64,000 nt of DNA, from NCBI RefSeq assembly GCF_020023385.1, contig NZ_JAIQCL010000007.1:62001-126000 (forward strand), given 5' to 3'. The translations under genes were made by a program, and so were the position numbers. Position 1 is the stretch's first letter. Every line of letters starts with the position of its first letter. Shown piece by piece: positions 1-8,178 of the stretch. The notes under the pieces are model-generated. The model did not search any database, had not been told where the DNA came from, and worked only from the letters and a program-made list of their open reading frames with translations. The stretch comes from Planococcus circulans (GTDB taxonomy: Bacteria; Bacillota; Bacilli; Bacillales_A; Planococcaceae).

Positions 1-263
1 ATTTTCTTTGTAAAGCTTTCAAGCTTCGCCATTAAAAAGGTGTCCATGTACCGTACGAGCAAAAAGCCTTGTTGGCGTTCAGGATCGAACTTTGCCAAAT
101 TGAATTCACTGACGTCAAAACCTTTTTCATATCGCTGAACAGATGGGGATAATACAAAACAATCTTCATTCATAAAGATAGTTGAGTTTCCTTGTTGTTT
201 CAGCCCTAATTCTTCAACCAGAAAATCCTTGTTGACGAGACTCATTTCGCGTGCAGTAGCCAT
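1..263 (-). CDS. Unrecognised protein, C-terminus cut off by window edge
   Basis: An open frame runs leftwards off the window edge from an ATG at 261-263. It is preceded by a strong ribosome binding site (AGGAGG, read on the minus strand) at ordinary spacing, so the start is well supported. The visible 87 residues begin MATAREMSLVNKDF and are mixed polar/hydrophobic with no signal peptide, membrane segment or cysteine motif that I recognise. A short stretch near residue 70 reads GFLLVRYMDTFLMAK. I do not recognise the family and assign no function. It is divergent from the SRAP gene to its right. Confidence 0.6.
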   Translation of the reverse strand, partial: MATAREMSLVNKDFLVEELGLKQQGNSTIFMNEDCFVLSPSVQRYEKGFDVSEFNLAKFDPERQQGFLLVRYMDTFLMAKLESFTKK

Positions 264-579
264 GTGATTCCTCCTAATATAACTCGTTGTTCTTCTATTA
301 TAACACTATTTAGCCATTTAAGGGGCTGTAACGTATTTTCCCTGGATTTTAAGCCTTAACGGGTGTAAAGGCTTAGGGCTATTGATTTAAAGGAATAATG
401 GCATATGCAAAATCTAGCAGGACAACCCGACGGAAGAACAAGGGAAATGACTGATTTCACCTTTATAATAAAGGATATACTATCTGAATATTTTCAAAAT
501 ACAGGGCAGAAGCAAAGAAGGTAATAGAATTATCTGGTATATTTAAGATAGGGAACCTTTAACGGAAGGAGTGGTACAG
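264..579. other. Divergent intergenic region with a small hairpin
   Basis: These 316 bases separate two divergent genes. They contain an 8-bp inverted repeat (TAAGCCTT at 350-357 and AAGGCTTA at 368-375, 10-base loop) with no T-run on either side, so it is not an obvious intrinsic terminator. An ATTATA at 297-302 reads TATAAT on the minus strand and could be the -10 of the leftward gene, but no convincing -35 accompanies it. I see no further gene here. Confidence 0.4.
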
Positions 580-1257
580 ATGTGTGGAAGATACTCATTG
601 TTCACTGATTATACTGTATTGATTGAACGCTTCAATATTGAAGAAGCGGCGATTGATGAAGACGAGTATTCGGCAAGCTATAATGTGGCGCCTTCCCAGG
701 AAGTGGTCGCGATCGTAAATGATGGAGAGAAAAACCGGCTTGGCAAACTCAAGTGGGGGCTGATTCCTCCATGGGCAAAAGATGTGAAAATCGGTTATAA
801 GATGATTAATGCCCGGTCGGAAACTGCAGCGGAAAAACCCAGCTTCCGCAATGCCTTCAAAAAGAAACGTTGTTTGGTGGTGGCGGATTCTTTCTACGAA
901 TGGCAACGCAAAGATGGAGAAAAGATACCGATGCGCATTAAATTGAAAACGGGGGAACCTTTCGCTTTTGCGGCTCTTTGGGAATCGTGGAAAGCACCCG
1001 ATGGCAAGACGGTCAATAGCTGTTCCATCTTGACGACAGGTCCAAATGCTTTGATGGAGTCAATCCATGACCGGATGCCTGTCATTCTATCAAAAGAGGA
1101 CGAGAAGATTTGGCTGGATCCCGATGTTGACGATGTTGAAACATTGAAAGGGCTGTTGAAGCCCTATAAGGCAGAAGACATGGAAGCCTATCGGGTTTCG
1201 GATGAAGTCAACTCTCCAAAGAACAATAAACCGGAATTGATTGAAAAAGTCGGCTGA
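580..1257 (+). CDS. SRAP-family abasic-site DNA-protein crosslinking protein (HMCES/YedK type)
   Basis: This protein of about 225 residues belongs to the SOS response-associated peptidase (SRAP) family. The family shields abasic sites in single-stranded DNA by covalent attachment through a cysteine exposed at position 2. A frame is open from a GTG at 571, but the ATG at 580 is chosen because it gives Met-Cys-Gly-Arg, with the essential Cys at position 2, and AGGAG at 567-571 is correctly spaced. Other family motifs are visible: NVAPSQ, WGLIPPWAKD, NARSET, FYEWQR (catalytic Glu) and the HDRMP histidine near residue 165. No SOS box was recognised upstream. A patatin-like gene follows after 46 bases and may be co-transcribed. 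Confidence 0.93.
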   Translation: MCGRYSLFTDYTVLIERFNIEEAAIDEDEYSASYNVAPSQEVVAIVNDGEKNRLGKLKWGLIPPWAKDVKIGYKMINARSETAAEKPSFRNAFKKKRCLVVADSFYEWQRKDGEKIPMRIKLKTGEPFAFAALWESWKAPDGKTVNSCSILTTGPNALMESIHDRMPVILSKEDEKIWLDPDVDDVETLKGLLKPYKAEDMEAYRVSDEVNSPKNNKPELIEKVG

Positions 1258-1303
1258 ACCAGCTGGACCCTTTACTGATTTTGCGATTATAGGGGGGAGT
1301 TAG

Positions 1304-2152
1304 ATGAAGAGCGGGTTGATATTGGAAGGCGGCGGAATGCGTGGCGTTTACACAGGCGGTGTTCTGGAAAAGCTGTTGGAAGAAGAAATTTTTGTCGACT
1401 ATATCATCGGTGTTTCGGCAGGAGCCTGTCATGCATCTTCTTACATTTCCAGACAAGCTGGACGCAATCGCGAAGTGACCATCGGATATGTTAACCATCC
1501 GGAATACATCTCTGTGAAAAATCTACTGGTGAAGCGGGAGCTCTTCGGAATGGATTTGATTTTCAATGAAATCCCGAACAGCCTGGTTCCTTTCGATTAT
1601 GAACGCTTTAATGACGCAACGGAAGAGTTCGTGGTCGGCACGACGGATTGTTTAACCGGCGAAGCAGTATACTTTGAAAAACAAAGTCGGCCGGAAGATG
1701 TGCTGGCCATTGTCAGAGCCTCCAGTTCGCTGCCCTTAATGGCGCAGCCGGTGGAATTTGCCGGTAAATTATTAATGGATGGCAGTATTGCAGATCCGCT
1801 TCCGATCCGTAAAGCGTTATCGGACGGAGTGACCAAACCGATCATCATTTTGACAAGAGAAAAAGGCTACCGGAAAAAACAAAGTCGGCTCGCTAAAATT
1901 ATGCCGGCATTTGTTCGCCAGTATCCTGCTATCGCCAAGAAAATGGAAAGCCGGCATCTTTATTACAATGAAACAATAGAATTTATCGAGCAATTGGAAC
2001 GTGAAGGGCTGGCCATGGTGATACGCCCGATGAACCTTTATAAAATAAGGGGTGTAGAACGAGATCGGGAGCGGCTGGAAGCTTTATACAACCAAGGCTA
2101 TCAGGATGCCACCGACCGATTCCAGGAACTGCTGGAATTTCTTCAGAAATAA
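1304..2152 (+). CDS. Patatin-like phospholipase (RssA/YjjU type)
   Basis: The 282-residue product has the patatin serine-aspartate dyad architecture. The oxyanion-hole glycine loop GGGMRG lies at residues 9-14, the nucleophile elbow GVSAG at 36-40 (Ser38), and a DG motif sits in MDGSIADPLP about two-thirds along. Family members hydrolyse acyl chains from membrane lipids; the substrate here is not known. There is no signal peptide, so it is probably cytosolic or membrane-associated. A GGGGGGAG ribosome binding site precedes the ATG. It lies between the SRAP and acetyltransferase genes on the same strand with no terminator between them. Confidence 0.88.
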   Translation: MKSGLILEGGGMRGVYTGGVLEKLLEEEIFVDYIIGVSAGACHASSYISRQAGRNREVTIGYVNHPEYISVKNLLVKRELFGMDLIFNEIPNSLVPFDYERFNDATEEFVVGTTDCLTGEAVYFEKQSRPEDVLAIVRASSSLPLMAQPVEFAGKLLMDGSIADPLPIRKALSDGVTKPIIILTREKGYRKKQSRLAKIMPAFVRQYPAIAKKMESRHLYYNETIEFIEQLEREGLAMVIRPMNLYKIRGVERDRERLEALYNQGYQDATDRFQELLEFLQK

Positions 2153-2203
2153 GTTTAGAAAATGAGAATCGCATCGTGGTAAAGTTAGATTGGGGTGATG
2201 GTG

Positions 2204-2650
2204 ATGATTCATATCGTAGATCATCAAAATGAACAGCTTGCAAAAGAAATACAGGGAATCCAGCAGGCTGCTTACCGAATAGAAGCGGAATTGATGGGTT
2301 TCCATGGAATTCCTCAGCTTCATGAAACGATTTCTCAAATCCAAAACAGTGCCGAAACCTTTGTCGGATACAAGGAAGAGCAGTTGCAGGGACTCCTATC
2401 GTATCAAGTAGAAGAAGGAGAAGTCGATATACACCGGCTCGTCGTGCATCCTGATCATTTCCGAAAAGGTGTCGGCAGAAAACTGGTGGCCTACTTGCTG
2501 GGAAGTTTTAGAGGCTATCGATTCACGGTCAGCACTGGAACTGCAAATAAACCCGCCATCGCTCTATACAAAGCACTCGGGTTTCAGGAACAGCGCTTAA
2601 CTGAAGTAGCTCCGGGCATTACATGTACGGAATTCAGCTTGGACAATTAA
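2204..2650 (+). CDS. GNAT-family N-acetyltransferase
   Basis: This protein of about 148 residues carries the GNAT fold. The clearest part is the acetyl-CoA binding motif A in the segment HRLVVHPDHFRKGVGRKLV, where the R-x-x-G-x-G/A pattern appears as RKGVGRK, followed by a conserved C-terminal NKPAIALYKALGF. The acceptor substrate cannot be told from sequence. The frame is open from a GTG at 2195, but the ATG at 2204 is preferred because GGGGTG at 2193-2198 then sits at proper spacing. It lies between the patatin-like gene and the Lrp regulator. Confidence 0.8.
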   Translation: MIHIVDHQNEQLAKEIQGIQQAAYRIEAELMGFHGIPQLHETISQIQNSAETFVGYKEEQLQGLLSYQVEEGEVDIHRLVVHPDHFRKGVGRKLVAYLLGSFRGYRFTVSTGTANKPAIALYKALGFQEQRLTEVAPGITCTEFSLDN

Positions 2651-2720
2651 AAGGGATCATATCTTTGCCCAAGAGGGAATTAGACATTCCGCTTTCAAAA
2701 TAAAAGCTTGAGGTGTATTC

Positions 2721-3170
2721 ATGAGACTGGATCTTATTGATCGAAAGATATTGGAGTTATTGACTGAAAACGGCCGGATTTCATATGTGGATATTGGGAA
2801 AGAATTGAATTTGTCGCGGGTGGCGATCCGTGAAAGAGTCCACCAGTTAACGGAAGCCGGTGTCATTGAAAGTTTTACAGTCGTCATCAACAGTGAAAAA
2901 GTCGGTAAAAAAGTATCTGGATTTTTTGAAGTGGATTGTGAACCGGCTTCTTTGGTTGAGGTGGCTCAAACTTTGGCGGATAACCCCAGTGTGGCCAGCT
3001 GTTACCAAATGACAGGTCCATCCACGCTTCACATGCATGTGCTGGTCGATGATTTTACCGACCTGGAAAAATTCATCAACGAAGAACTCTATGCCCTCGA
3101 AGGAATCACAAGGGTAGAAAGCCATATTCTCCTTCGGCGTTTCAAGAGCCGTACCGGGATGAAGCTATAA
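2721..3170 (+). CDS. Lrp/AsnC-family transcriptional regulator (YwrC-like)
   Basis: The 149-residue protein has an N-terminal helix-turn-helix (about residues 4-60: LDLIDRKILELL, GRISYVDIGKELNLSRVAIRERV, LTEAGVIESF) followed by the alpha-beta RAM ligand-binding domain typical of Lrp/AsnC proteins (about 65-145). Such proteins form dimers and octamers and usually sense amino acids. From memory, Bacillus subtilis has the homologous set ywrA-ywrD (two chromate transporter halves, an Lrp regulator and a gamma-glutamyltransferase-like protein), and the same four families occur together here. It is therefore likely to control the genes at 3409-6136, and a strong terminator separates it from them. 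Confidence 0.88.
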   Translation: MRLDLIDRKILELLTENGRISYVDIGKELNLSRVAIRERVHQLTEAGVIESFTVVINSEKVGKKVSGFFEVDCEPASLVEVAQTLADNPSVASCYQMTGPSTLHMHVLVDDFTDLEKFINEELYALEGITRVESHILLRRFKSRTGMKL

Positions 3171-3207
3171 AATCCTGCAGCCGATGCGAGCTGCAGGATT
3201 TTATTTT
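3171..3207 (+). terminator. Intrinsic terminator after the Lrp regulator
   Basis: A perfect 10-bp stem (AATCCTGCAG / CTGCAGGATT) with a 10-base loop is followed by TTATTTTAT. It begins at the stop codon of the regulator gene and should end its transcript. Confidence 0.85.
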
Positions 3208-3408
3208 ATAAGTGCAGTATATCCCTCTTTTTCAGTGGGAATATTCTGTTATTTTTGTTTTTGAGGTAGAAATAAGTAAACGAATACTCTATAATCGAGA
3301 CTATTAGCTCTTTACTATAGGTAAGTGAATTCCAATAATGGTTAACAATTGGTGGAGAATAGGATTTATTTTCATACAAAAGTTTAGTCGGAGAAAGGAA
3401 GTATTGCT

Positions 3409-5013
3409 GTGGACTACTTACAAAATCCGTTTGCATCACAACGGCATACCGTATTTTCAAAAAAAGGGATGGTGGCGACTTCACAGCCACTGGCTGCACA
3501 GGCAGGTATTGAAGTTATGCAGAATGGGGGAAATGCCATTGATGCAGCCATCGCAACTGCTGCGGCGTTGACTGTTGTCGAGCCGACATCGAACGGCATT
3601 GGTGGAGATGCCTTCGCATTGGTCTGGGTCAAAGACAAGCTGCATGGCTTAAACAGTTCAGGCCCTGCACCAAAAAGCATTTCTCCGGAGACAGTCAAAG
3701 CGCTTGGTTTTGATAAAATGCCGACACATGGCTTGGTGCCTGTAACGGTTCCAGGCGTGCCTGCTGCATGGGCAGAATTGTCGAAGAAGTTTGGGAAACT
3801 GTCACTGGCGGATGCTTTGAAGCCTGCAATCCGTTATGCAGAGGAAGGCTATCCATTAACGCCGATTCTCGGAAAATATTGGAAAGCTGCCTATTCCAAA
3901 TATAAGTCTTCATTTACAGGTGAAGAATACCAAGCTTGGTTCGATACTTTCGCACCGAACGGCCGCGCACCGGAAATTGGTGAAATGTGGTCATCCCCCG
4001 GCCATGCCAGAACCTTGATTGAAATCGGGCAAACCGATGCTCGTTCTTTCTATGAAGGTGCGATTGCGGACAGAATCGATGACTTCATGAAAAAGCACGA
4101 AGGATTTTTATCGAAGGAAGATCTGGAATCGTTTGAACCTGAGTGGGTTGAACCGGTTTCTACGGAGTACCGTGGCTATGAGGTGTGGGAAATTCCGCCA
4201 AATGGGCAGGGGATGGTCGCTTTGATGGCTTTGAATATCTTCAAAGAGCTGGCCGAGCCGAAATGGCAGTCTGCTGATACCTACCATGAACAAATTGAAG
4301 CGATGAAACTGGCATTTACAGATGGCAAAGCCTTCATTACGGAACCTGAACATATGCCGGTCAGCACGGAACATCTTCTTTCAAAAGATTATGCTGCGGC
4401 ACGCGCTGAAACCATCGGCAAAAACGCTTCAGATCCGGAACCTTATGAATTGCCGAAAGGCGGTACGGTGTATTTGTCCGCAGCTGACGAAGAAGGCAAT
4501 ATGATTTCCTACATCCAAAGCAATTACATGGGCTTCGGCTCGGGCATCGTCATTCCAGGGACTGGAATTGGGCTGCAGAACCGCGGAGCAGACTTCTCTT
4601 TGGATTCTGAGCATCCCAATGTCCTGGCTGGCGGCAAGCGGACCTTCCATACCATCATTCCGGGATTCCTGACAAAAGGCGGAAAAGCCGTGGGTCCATT
4701 CGGTGTAATGGGTGGATATATGCAGCCGCAGGGACATTTTCAAGTTGTCACCAATACCATCGATTACCTAATGAATCCACAAGCTGCACTTGATGCACCA
4801 AGATGGCAGTGGATGGAAGGGAAAACCGTTCTTGTGGAACCAAGCTTCCCGAACTACCTGGCGCAAGCTTTAGCCCGTAAAGGCCATCAAATTCAAGTCG
4901 CGACAGATGGCGGCAGTTTCGGAAGAGGACAGATCATTTGGCGCAATCCCGAAACCGGTGTGCTGGCCGGAGGAACCGAATCGCGGACAGACGGCGCGGT
5001 GGCTGCTTGGTAG
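3409..5013 (+). CDS. Gamma-glutamyltransferase-like Ntn hydrolase (YwrD-like)
   Basis: The 534-residue protein matches gamma-glutamyltransferases, which are made as one chain and cut themselves before an internal threonine that becomes the nucleophile. The N-terminal region has the family signature NGGNAIDAAIATAAALTVVEP and GIGGDAFALVW. The likely processing site is KGGTVYL with Thr353, and a PFGVMGGYMQPQGHFQV motif follows in the small subunit. No signal peptide is visible, as expected of the YwrD branch, so it is probably cytosolic. The start is GTG at 3409 with GAGAAAGGA upstream. The stop overlaps the beginning of the first chromate transporter gene, which implies co-transcription. The in vivo substrate is unknown. 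Confidence 0.88.
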   Translation: MDYLQNPFASQRHTVFSKKGMVATSQPLAAQAGIEVMQNGGNAIDAAIATAAALTVVEPTSNGIGGDAFALVWVKDKLHGLNSSGPAPKSISPETVKALGFDKMPTHGLVPVTVPGVPAAWAELSKKFGKLSLADALKPAIRYAEEGYPLTPILGKYWKAAYSKYKSSFTGEEYQAWFDTFAPNGRAPEIGEMWSSPGHARTLIEIGQTDARSFYEGAIADRIDDFMKKHEGFLSKEDLESFEPEWVEPVSTEYRGYEVWEIPPNGQGMVALMALNIFKELAEPKWQSADTYHEQIEAMKLAFTDGKAFITEPEHMPVSTEHLLSKDYAAARAETIGKNASDPEPYELPKGGTVYLSAADEEGNMISYIQSNYMGFGSGIVIPGTGIGLQNRGADFSLDSEHPNVLAGGKRTFHTIIPGFLTKGGKAVGPFGVMGGYMQPQGHFQVVTNTIDYLMNPQAALDAPRWQWMEGKTVLVEPSFPNYLAQALARKGHQIQVATDGGSFGRGQIIWRNPETGVLAGGTESRTDGAVAAW

Positions 5014-5606
5014 GCGCTAAAAAAGCGGAGAAAAAGAAACTGGGGATTTCCAGTCTGAAAATCAATAAAGACCTTTTCTTCGCTTTTTTTCGTGTAGGTT
5101 TACTTGGATTCGGTGGTGGACCCGCTGCTATCCCACTTTTTCACCGTGAGGCGGTCATTAACTACAAATGGATGACAGAAGACGAGTTCGGCGATACTTT
5201 AGCTTTGGGAAATACGATGCCGGGTCCAATTGCCACGAAAATGGCGGGCTACATTGGCTATCGTGTCAATGGGATTATGGGCTGCCTTGTAGCACTGGCT
5301 GCTTCCGTTGTTCCGACAGTGGTCCTGATGATCATCCTGCTGGGCATTTTGCAAAAATACAAAGATCTTGAATGGGTCAACAGCATGTCGGCCGCGGTGG
5401 TGCCGGTCGTTGGCGTCATGCTGGCGGTGATGACATGGGATTTCTTTCAGAAATCCGGCAAGGCATTGGGAATCGGCCGGGCCATCCTGTTTACAGGGAT
5501 CGCCATTGTATTGCTGGAACTAGTGAATATTCATCCTGCAATTGTCATATTAGGTGTTTTGATTCTTTCCTTAACTTCCTTTAAGAAAGGGGTCGGGTCA
5601 AAATGA
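5007..5606 (+). CDS. Chromate transporter family protein, first half (YwrB-like)
   Basis: This is a short-chain CHR protein with a single transporter domain and about five or six membrane segments. It contains the signature FFRVGLLGFGGGPAAIPL near the N-terminus and GNTMPGPIATKMAGYIGY in the middle. Short CHR proteins are usually encoded as adjacent pairs acting as a heterodimer, as here. The frame is open from inside the preceding gene. The most plausible start I see is TTG at 5007, which overlaps the end of that gene and suggests translational coupling, but no good ribosome binding site supports it. The start may therefore lie a few codons downstream. CHR proteins export chromate, though the physiological substrate in this context is unproven. 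Confidence 0.8.
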   Translation: MVGAKKAEKKKLGISSLKINKDLFFAFFRVGLLGFGGGPAAIPLFHREAVINYKWMTEDEFGDTLALGNTMPGPIATKMAGYIGYRVNGIMGCLVALAASVVPTVVLMIILLGILQKYKDLEWVNSMSAAVVPVVGVMLAVMTWDFFQKSGKALGIGRAILFTGIAIVLLELVNIHPAIVILGVLILSLTSFKKGVGSK

Positions 5607-6136
5607 TTTATTGGTCCATCTTTTTGGCATTTTTTATTCCCGGTGTTTTAGGTTATGGTGGGGGACCTGCTTCCATTCCGCTTGTGGAAAAAGAAGTGGT
5701 GGACCGCTATGGCTGGATGACAACTCAGGAATTCGGAGAAGTTCTGGCATTGGGCAATGCGCTTCCCGGTCCGATTGCAACAAAAATGGCAGGGTACATC
5801 GGCTATATGGAAGGCGGAATATTGGGGTCGATTGTCGCTTTGTTCGCTTCAGTGGCACCTTCGCTTATACTGATGGTCCTTTTGATGGTGACCCTTTTGA
5901 AATACAAAGACTCACCGAAAGTCAAAAACATCACCAAGCTTGTCCGTCCAGTCATTGCTGTATTGCTCGGGGCTATGACTCTCCAATTTTTTATGACTTC
6001 AGTTGATACTTCAGGAACTGTACAAACAGTGATTCTGATCATCGTCAGCTATTGGCTGCTGGAAATCAGGAAAGTGCATCCCGCTTTTGTCATTTTAATG
6101 GCGCTTGCTTATGGAGCAGTGTCCGGAATGATTTAG
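5603..6136 (+). CDS. Chromate transporter family protein, second half (YwrA-like)
   Basis: The 177-residue membrane protein is a paralogue of the gene just upstream. Both share the glycine-rich LGYGGGPASIPLVEKEVVD and GNALPGPIATKMAGYIGY motifs, and both end in a similar hydrophobic segment. The start ATG overlaps the upstream stop codon (ATGA), and GAAAGGGG lies at 5584-5591, so the pair is translationally coupled in stoichiometric fashion. The arrangement fits a two-subunit short-chain CHR transporter in the cytoplasmic membrane. It forms one unit with the gamma-glutamyltransferase-like gene. Confidence 0.87.
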   Translation: MIYWSIFLAFFIPGVLGYGGGPASIPLVEKEVVDRYGWMTTQEFGEVLALGNALPGPIATKMAGYIGYMEGGILGSIVALFASVAPSLILMVLLMVTLLKYKDSPKVKNITKLVRPVIAVLLGAMTLQFFMTSVDTSGTVQTVILIIVSYWLLEIRKVHPAFVILMALAYGAVSGMI

Positions 6137-6188
6137 CTTTTGCGATTTAATACAAATTAATTTCAATCAACTAATTTGAAGATAACCA

Positions 6189-6215
6189 GGCCATCCAATT
6201 GCGGATGGCTTTTTT
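6189..6215 (+). terminator. Intrinsic terminator after the chromate transporter genes
   Basis: GCCATCC (6190-6196) pairs with GGATGGC (6203-6209) and is followed by six T. It ends the operon 3409-6136. Confidence 0.85.
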
Positions 6216-6280
6216 GAGTTTTTGGAAAGCCAGGCACTATTATTTACTTTTAATTCAAGATAGTTTATTGTGGACAACAA

Positions 6281-6295
6281 GGATAAAGTTTATCC
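6281..6295. promoter_or_regulatory. Perfect palindrome, probable Rrf2-family operator
   Basis: GGATAAA-G-TTTATCC is a perfect 7-1-7 inverted repeat lying 23 bases upstream of the GTG chosen as start of an Rrf2-family regulator gene. Rrf2 proteins commonly bind AT-rich palindromes in their own promoters, so autoregulation is the simplest reading. This is an inference from position and symmetry only. Confidence 0.5.
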
Positions 6296-6318
6296 GTAAT
6301 TGAAGGAGGGTGATTTGG

Positions 6319-6801
6319 GTGCATATGAAACCAGGTGTAGAGCAATCGGTGTATGCAATTCTTCTATTGAATATGCTGCCGGACAAGGCCGTGCTTCCGG
6401 GCGAAGCCATCAGCCAGCAACTCAGGACTTCCCCGACCTATTTTCAAAAGCTCTTGAGAAAACTGGTCAGTGCAGGCTTGATCGCTTCTGTACCAGGCGT
6501 TAAAGGCGGGTTCAAGCTCAATAAAAAACCGGAAGACATTAATGTGTTTGATATATATGTGGCCATTGAAGGACAGCAAGCGCTGTATACCTCAAGTGGA
6601 GTGTTGGGCGACCTGCTGGAACTCGAGGAGCCGGAGCGATGCTGTCTGTTGACGGATTTGATGATCGATGCAGAAAATGCATGGCGTTTCCGAATGGAAC
6701 AGGAAACAATTGCTGTTCTTTCAGAGAAGATGGAGGAGCAGCGATTTCAGGAAAAAACAAAAAAATTAACCGAATGGCTGTCTCAAAAACTTGTAGGTTA
6801 A
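6319..6801 (+). CDS. Rrf2-family transcriptional regulator (YwnA-like)
   Basis: This protein of about 160 residues has the winged-helix domain of the Rrf2 family. The segment QSVYAILLLNMLP is followed by the recognition region ISQQLRTSPTYFQKLLRKLVSAGLIAS and the wing GVKGGFKL. The cysteine triad that binds an iron-sulfur cluster in NsrR and IscR is absent; only a CC pair near residue 110 is present. It therefore resembles the cluster-free YwnA/CymR branch. The frame is open from 6310, but GGAGGG at 6305-6310 best supports GTG at 6319 (or ATG at 6325). A perfect palindrome at 6281-6295 may be its operator. Its targets are unknown. Confidence 0.82.
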   Translation: MHMKPGVEQSVYAILLLNMLPDKAVLPGEAISQQLRTSPTYFQKLLRKLVSAGLIASVPGVKGGFKLNKKPEDINVFDIYVAIEGQQALYTSSGVLGDLLELEEPERCCLLTDLMIDAENAWRFRMEQETIAVLSEKMEEQRFQEKTKKLTEWLSQKLVG

Positions 6802-6820
6802 AGAGAAGAGAGGGAGAACA

Positions 6821-7045
6821 ATGATCGCGATTTTACCGCGCATCAATCAATTGGCAAAAAAAGCACGTGAAGAAGGACTGACAAACGCGGAGAAAGTGGA
6901 ACGTCAAGTACTGCGTGAAGATTATTTGCGGTCAATCCGCGGACAGATCGAATGGACTGTCACGAATATGACGGTCATCGATCCATTGGGTGACGATATC
7001 ACCCCTGACAAAGTACGTGCAAAAAAACAAGCTGATCAAAGCTGA
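6821..7045 (+). CDS. UPF0291 / DUF896 protein (YnzC-like)
   Basis: This 74-residue protein matches the DUF896 family of small helical proteins found across Firmicutes. Key family features are the opening [15 protein letters not shown], a central basic-acidic helix [17 protein letters not shown], and the closing [18 protein letters not shown]. No molecular function is established that I can rely on. It has a good ribosome binding site (AGAGGGAGAAC) and lies 19 bases after the Rrf2 gene and 28 bases before hslO, so the three may be one transcript. Confidence 0.85.
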   Translation: MIAILPRINQLAKKAREEGLTNAEKVERQVLREDYLRSIRGQIEWTVTNMTVIDPLGDDITPDKVRAKKQADQS

Positions 7046-7073
7046 AAAGCTTGATATAGAAAGGGAGAACAAT

Positions 7074-7955
7074 ATGAACGATTATTTAGTGAAAGCTTTA
7101 GCATACGATGGACAAGTACGTGCTTATGCTGCGCGGACAACAAAAACTGTAGGAGAAGCGCAGCGCCGCCATTATACATGGCCGACTGCATCTGCAGCGC
7201 TTGGCCGTTCCATGACAGCGAGCGTCATGCTCGGTGCGATGATGAAGGGCGAAGAAAAACTGACCATCCGCATTAACGGCGGAGGTCCGATTGGTACGAT
7301 TTTAGTAGATGCAAATGCAAAAGGTGAAGTCCGTGGCTATGTGACGAATCCCTTGACCCATTTCGATTTGAACGAGCAGGGCAAACTGGATGTCAAAAGA
7401 GCTGTAGGTACTGACGGTACATTAGCGGTTTCCAAAGACATTGGATTGCTCCAGCCTTTTGTCGGGCAGGTTCCTTTAGTGTCCGGCGAATTGGGTGACG
7501 ATTTCACCCATTATATTGTCACTTCTGAACAAATTCCATCCTCAGTAGGTGTTGGCGTAATCGTCAATCCTGATAATACCATCCAGGCTTCCGGCGGATT
7601 CATCATCCAATTGCTGCCGGGAACTGAAGAAAAAGTCATCCTGGAAATTGAAGAACGCTTAAAAGTCATTCCGACTATTTCCAATATGGTTCGCCAGGGC
7701 TTGACGCCGGAAGATATTCTAAATGAGGTATTGGGCATCGGAAACGTAAAGGTGCTGGATGAAATGCCTGTCCAGTTTCAATGCCAATGTTCGAGAGACC
7801 GCATTTCCAGAGCCATTCAAAGCCTTGGAACTGCTGAAATCGAGGACATGATCGTTACAGACGGACAAGCGGAAGCGCAATGCCATTTCTGCAATGAAAA
7901 CTACCTGTTTTCAAAAGAAAACCTGGAAGATATGCTGAATCCGCAGACACGATAA
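7074..7955 (+). CDS. hslO: Redox-regulated molecular chaperone Hsp33
   Basis: Hsp33 is a cytosolic holdase activated by oxidative unfolding. Reduced protein binds zinc through four cysteines, which form disulfides under peroxide or bleach stress. Here the four cysteines are Cys237, Cys239, Cys270 and Cys273, in the motifs CQC and CHFC near the C-terminus. The N-terminal domain is also typical ([41 protein letters not shown]). A frame is open from 6990, but ATG 7074 is preceded by AGGGAGAAC and gives 293 residues, the usual length. A terminator follows at once. Confidence 0.96.
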   Translation: MNDYLVKALAYDGQVRAYAARTTKTVGEAQRRHYTWPTASAALGRSMTASVMLGAMMKGEEKLTIRINGGGPIGTILVDANAKGEVRGYVTNPLTHFDLNEQGKLDVKRAVGTDGTLAVSKDIGLLQPFVGQVPLVSGELGDDFTHYIVTSEQIPSSVGVGVIVNPDNTIQASGGFIIQLLPGTEEKVILEIEERLKVIPTISNMVRQGLTPEDILNEVLGIGNVKVLDEMPVQFQCQCSRDRISRAIQSLGTAEIEDMIVTDGQAEAQCHFCNENYLFSKENLEDMLNPQTR

Positions 7956-7960
7956 ATAAA

Positions 7961-7995
7961 AGAGGTCCACGCAATTTATGCGATGGACCTTTTCT
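7961..7995 (+). terminator. Intrinsic terminator after hslO
   Basis: AGGTCCA (7963-7969) pairs with TGGACCT (7984-7990) around an internal GCA/TGC pairing and is followed by TTTCT. Confidence 0.8.
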
Positions 7996-8024
7996 ATTGG
8001 AGGAAAAGAAAATCTATGATATCA

Positions 8025-8044
8025 TTATCTTGAATTCGAGATAA
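8025..8044. promoter_or_regulatory. MhqR-type operator upstream of the hydrolase gene
   Basis: The 20-base sequence TTATCTTGAATTCGAGATAA is an almost perfect inverted repeat with one mismatched pair. It matches the MhqR box I recall from B. subtilis (tATCTcgaAtTCgAGATa), which controls quinone-responsive genes including the mhqD hydrolase. A possible -10 (TATGAT, 8015-8020) lies just upstream, so the repressor would cover the transcription start. No mhqR gene lies in this window. Confidence 0.75.
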
Positions 8045-8178
8045 GTTTCTTTTAGTGAAATTAGGGAATTGTAGAAGCAGCTCGACTCAGTCCGGTAAGT
8101 CACTCTTTGCCGGCATATCGATGGGCTGAACTTTAGCTCTCAACGTCAACTTATCTAGATTACAACTGGAGGTTATTC

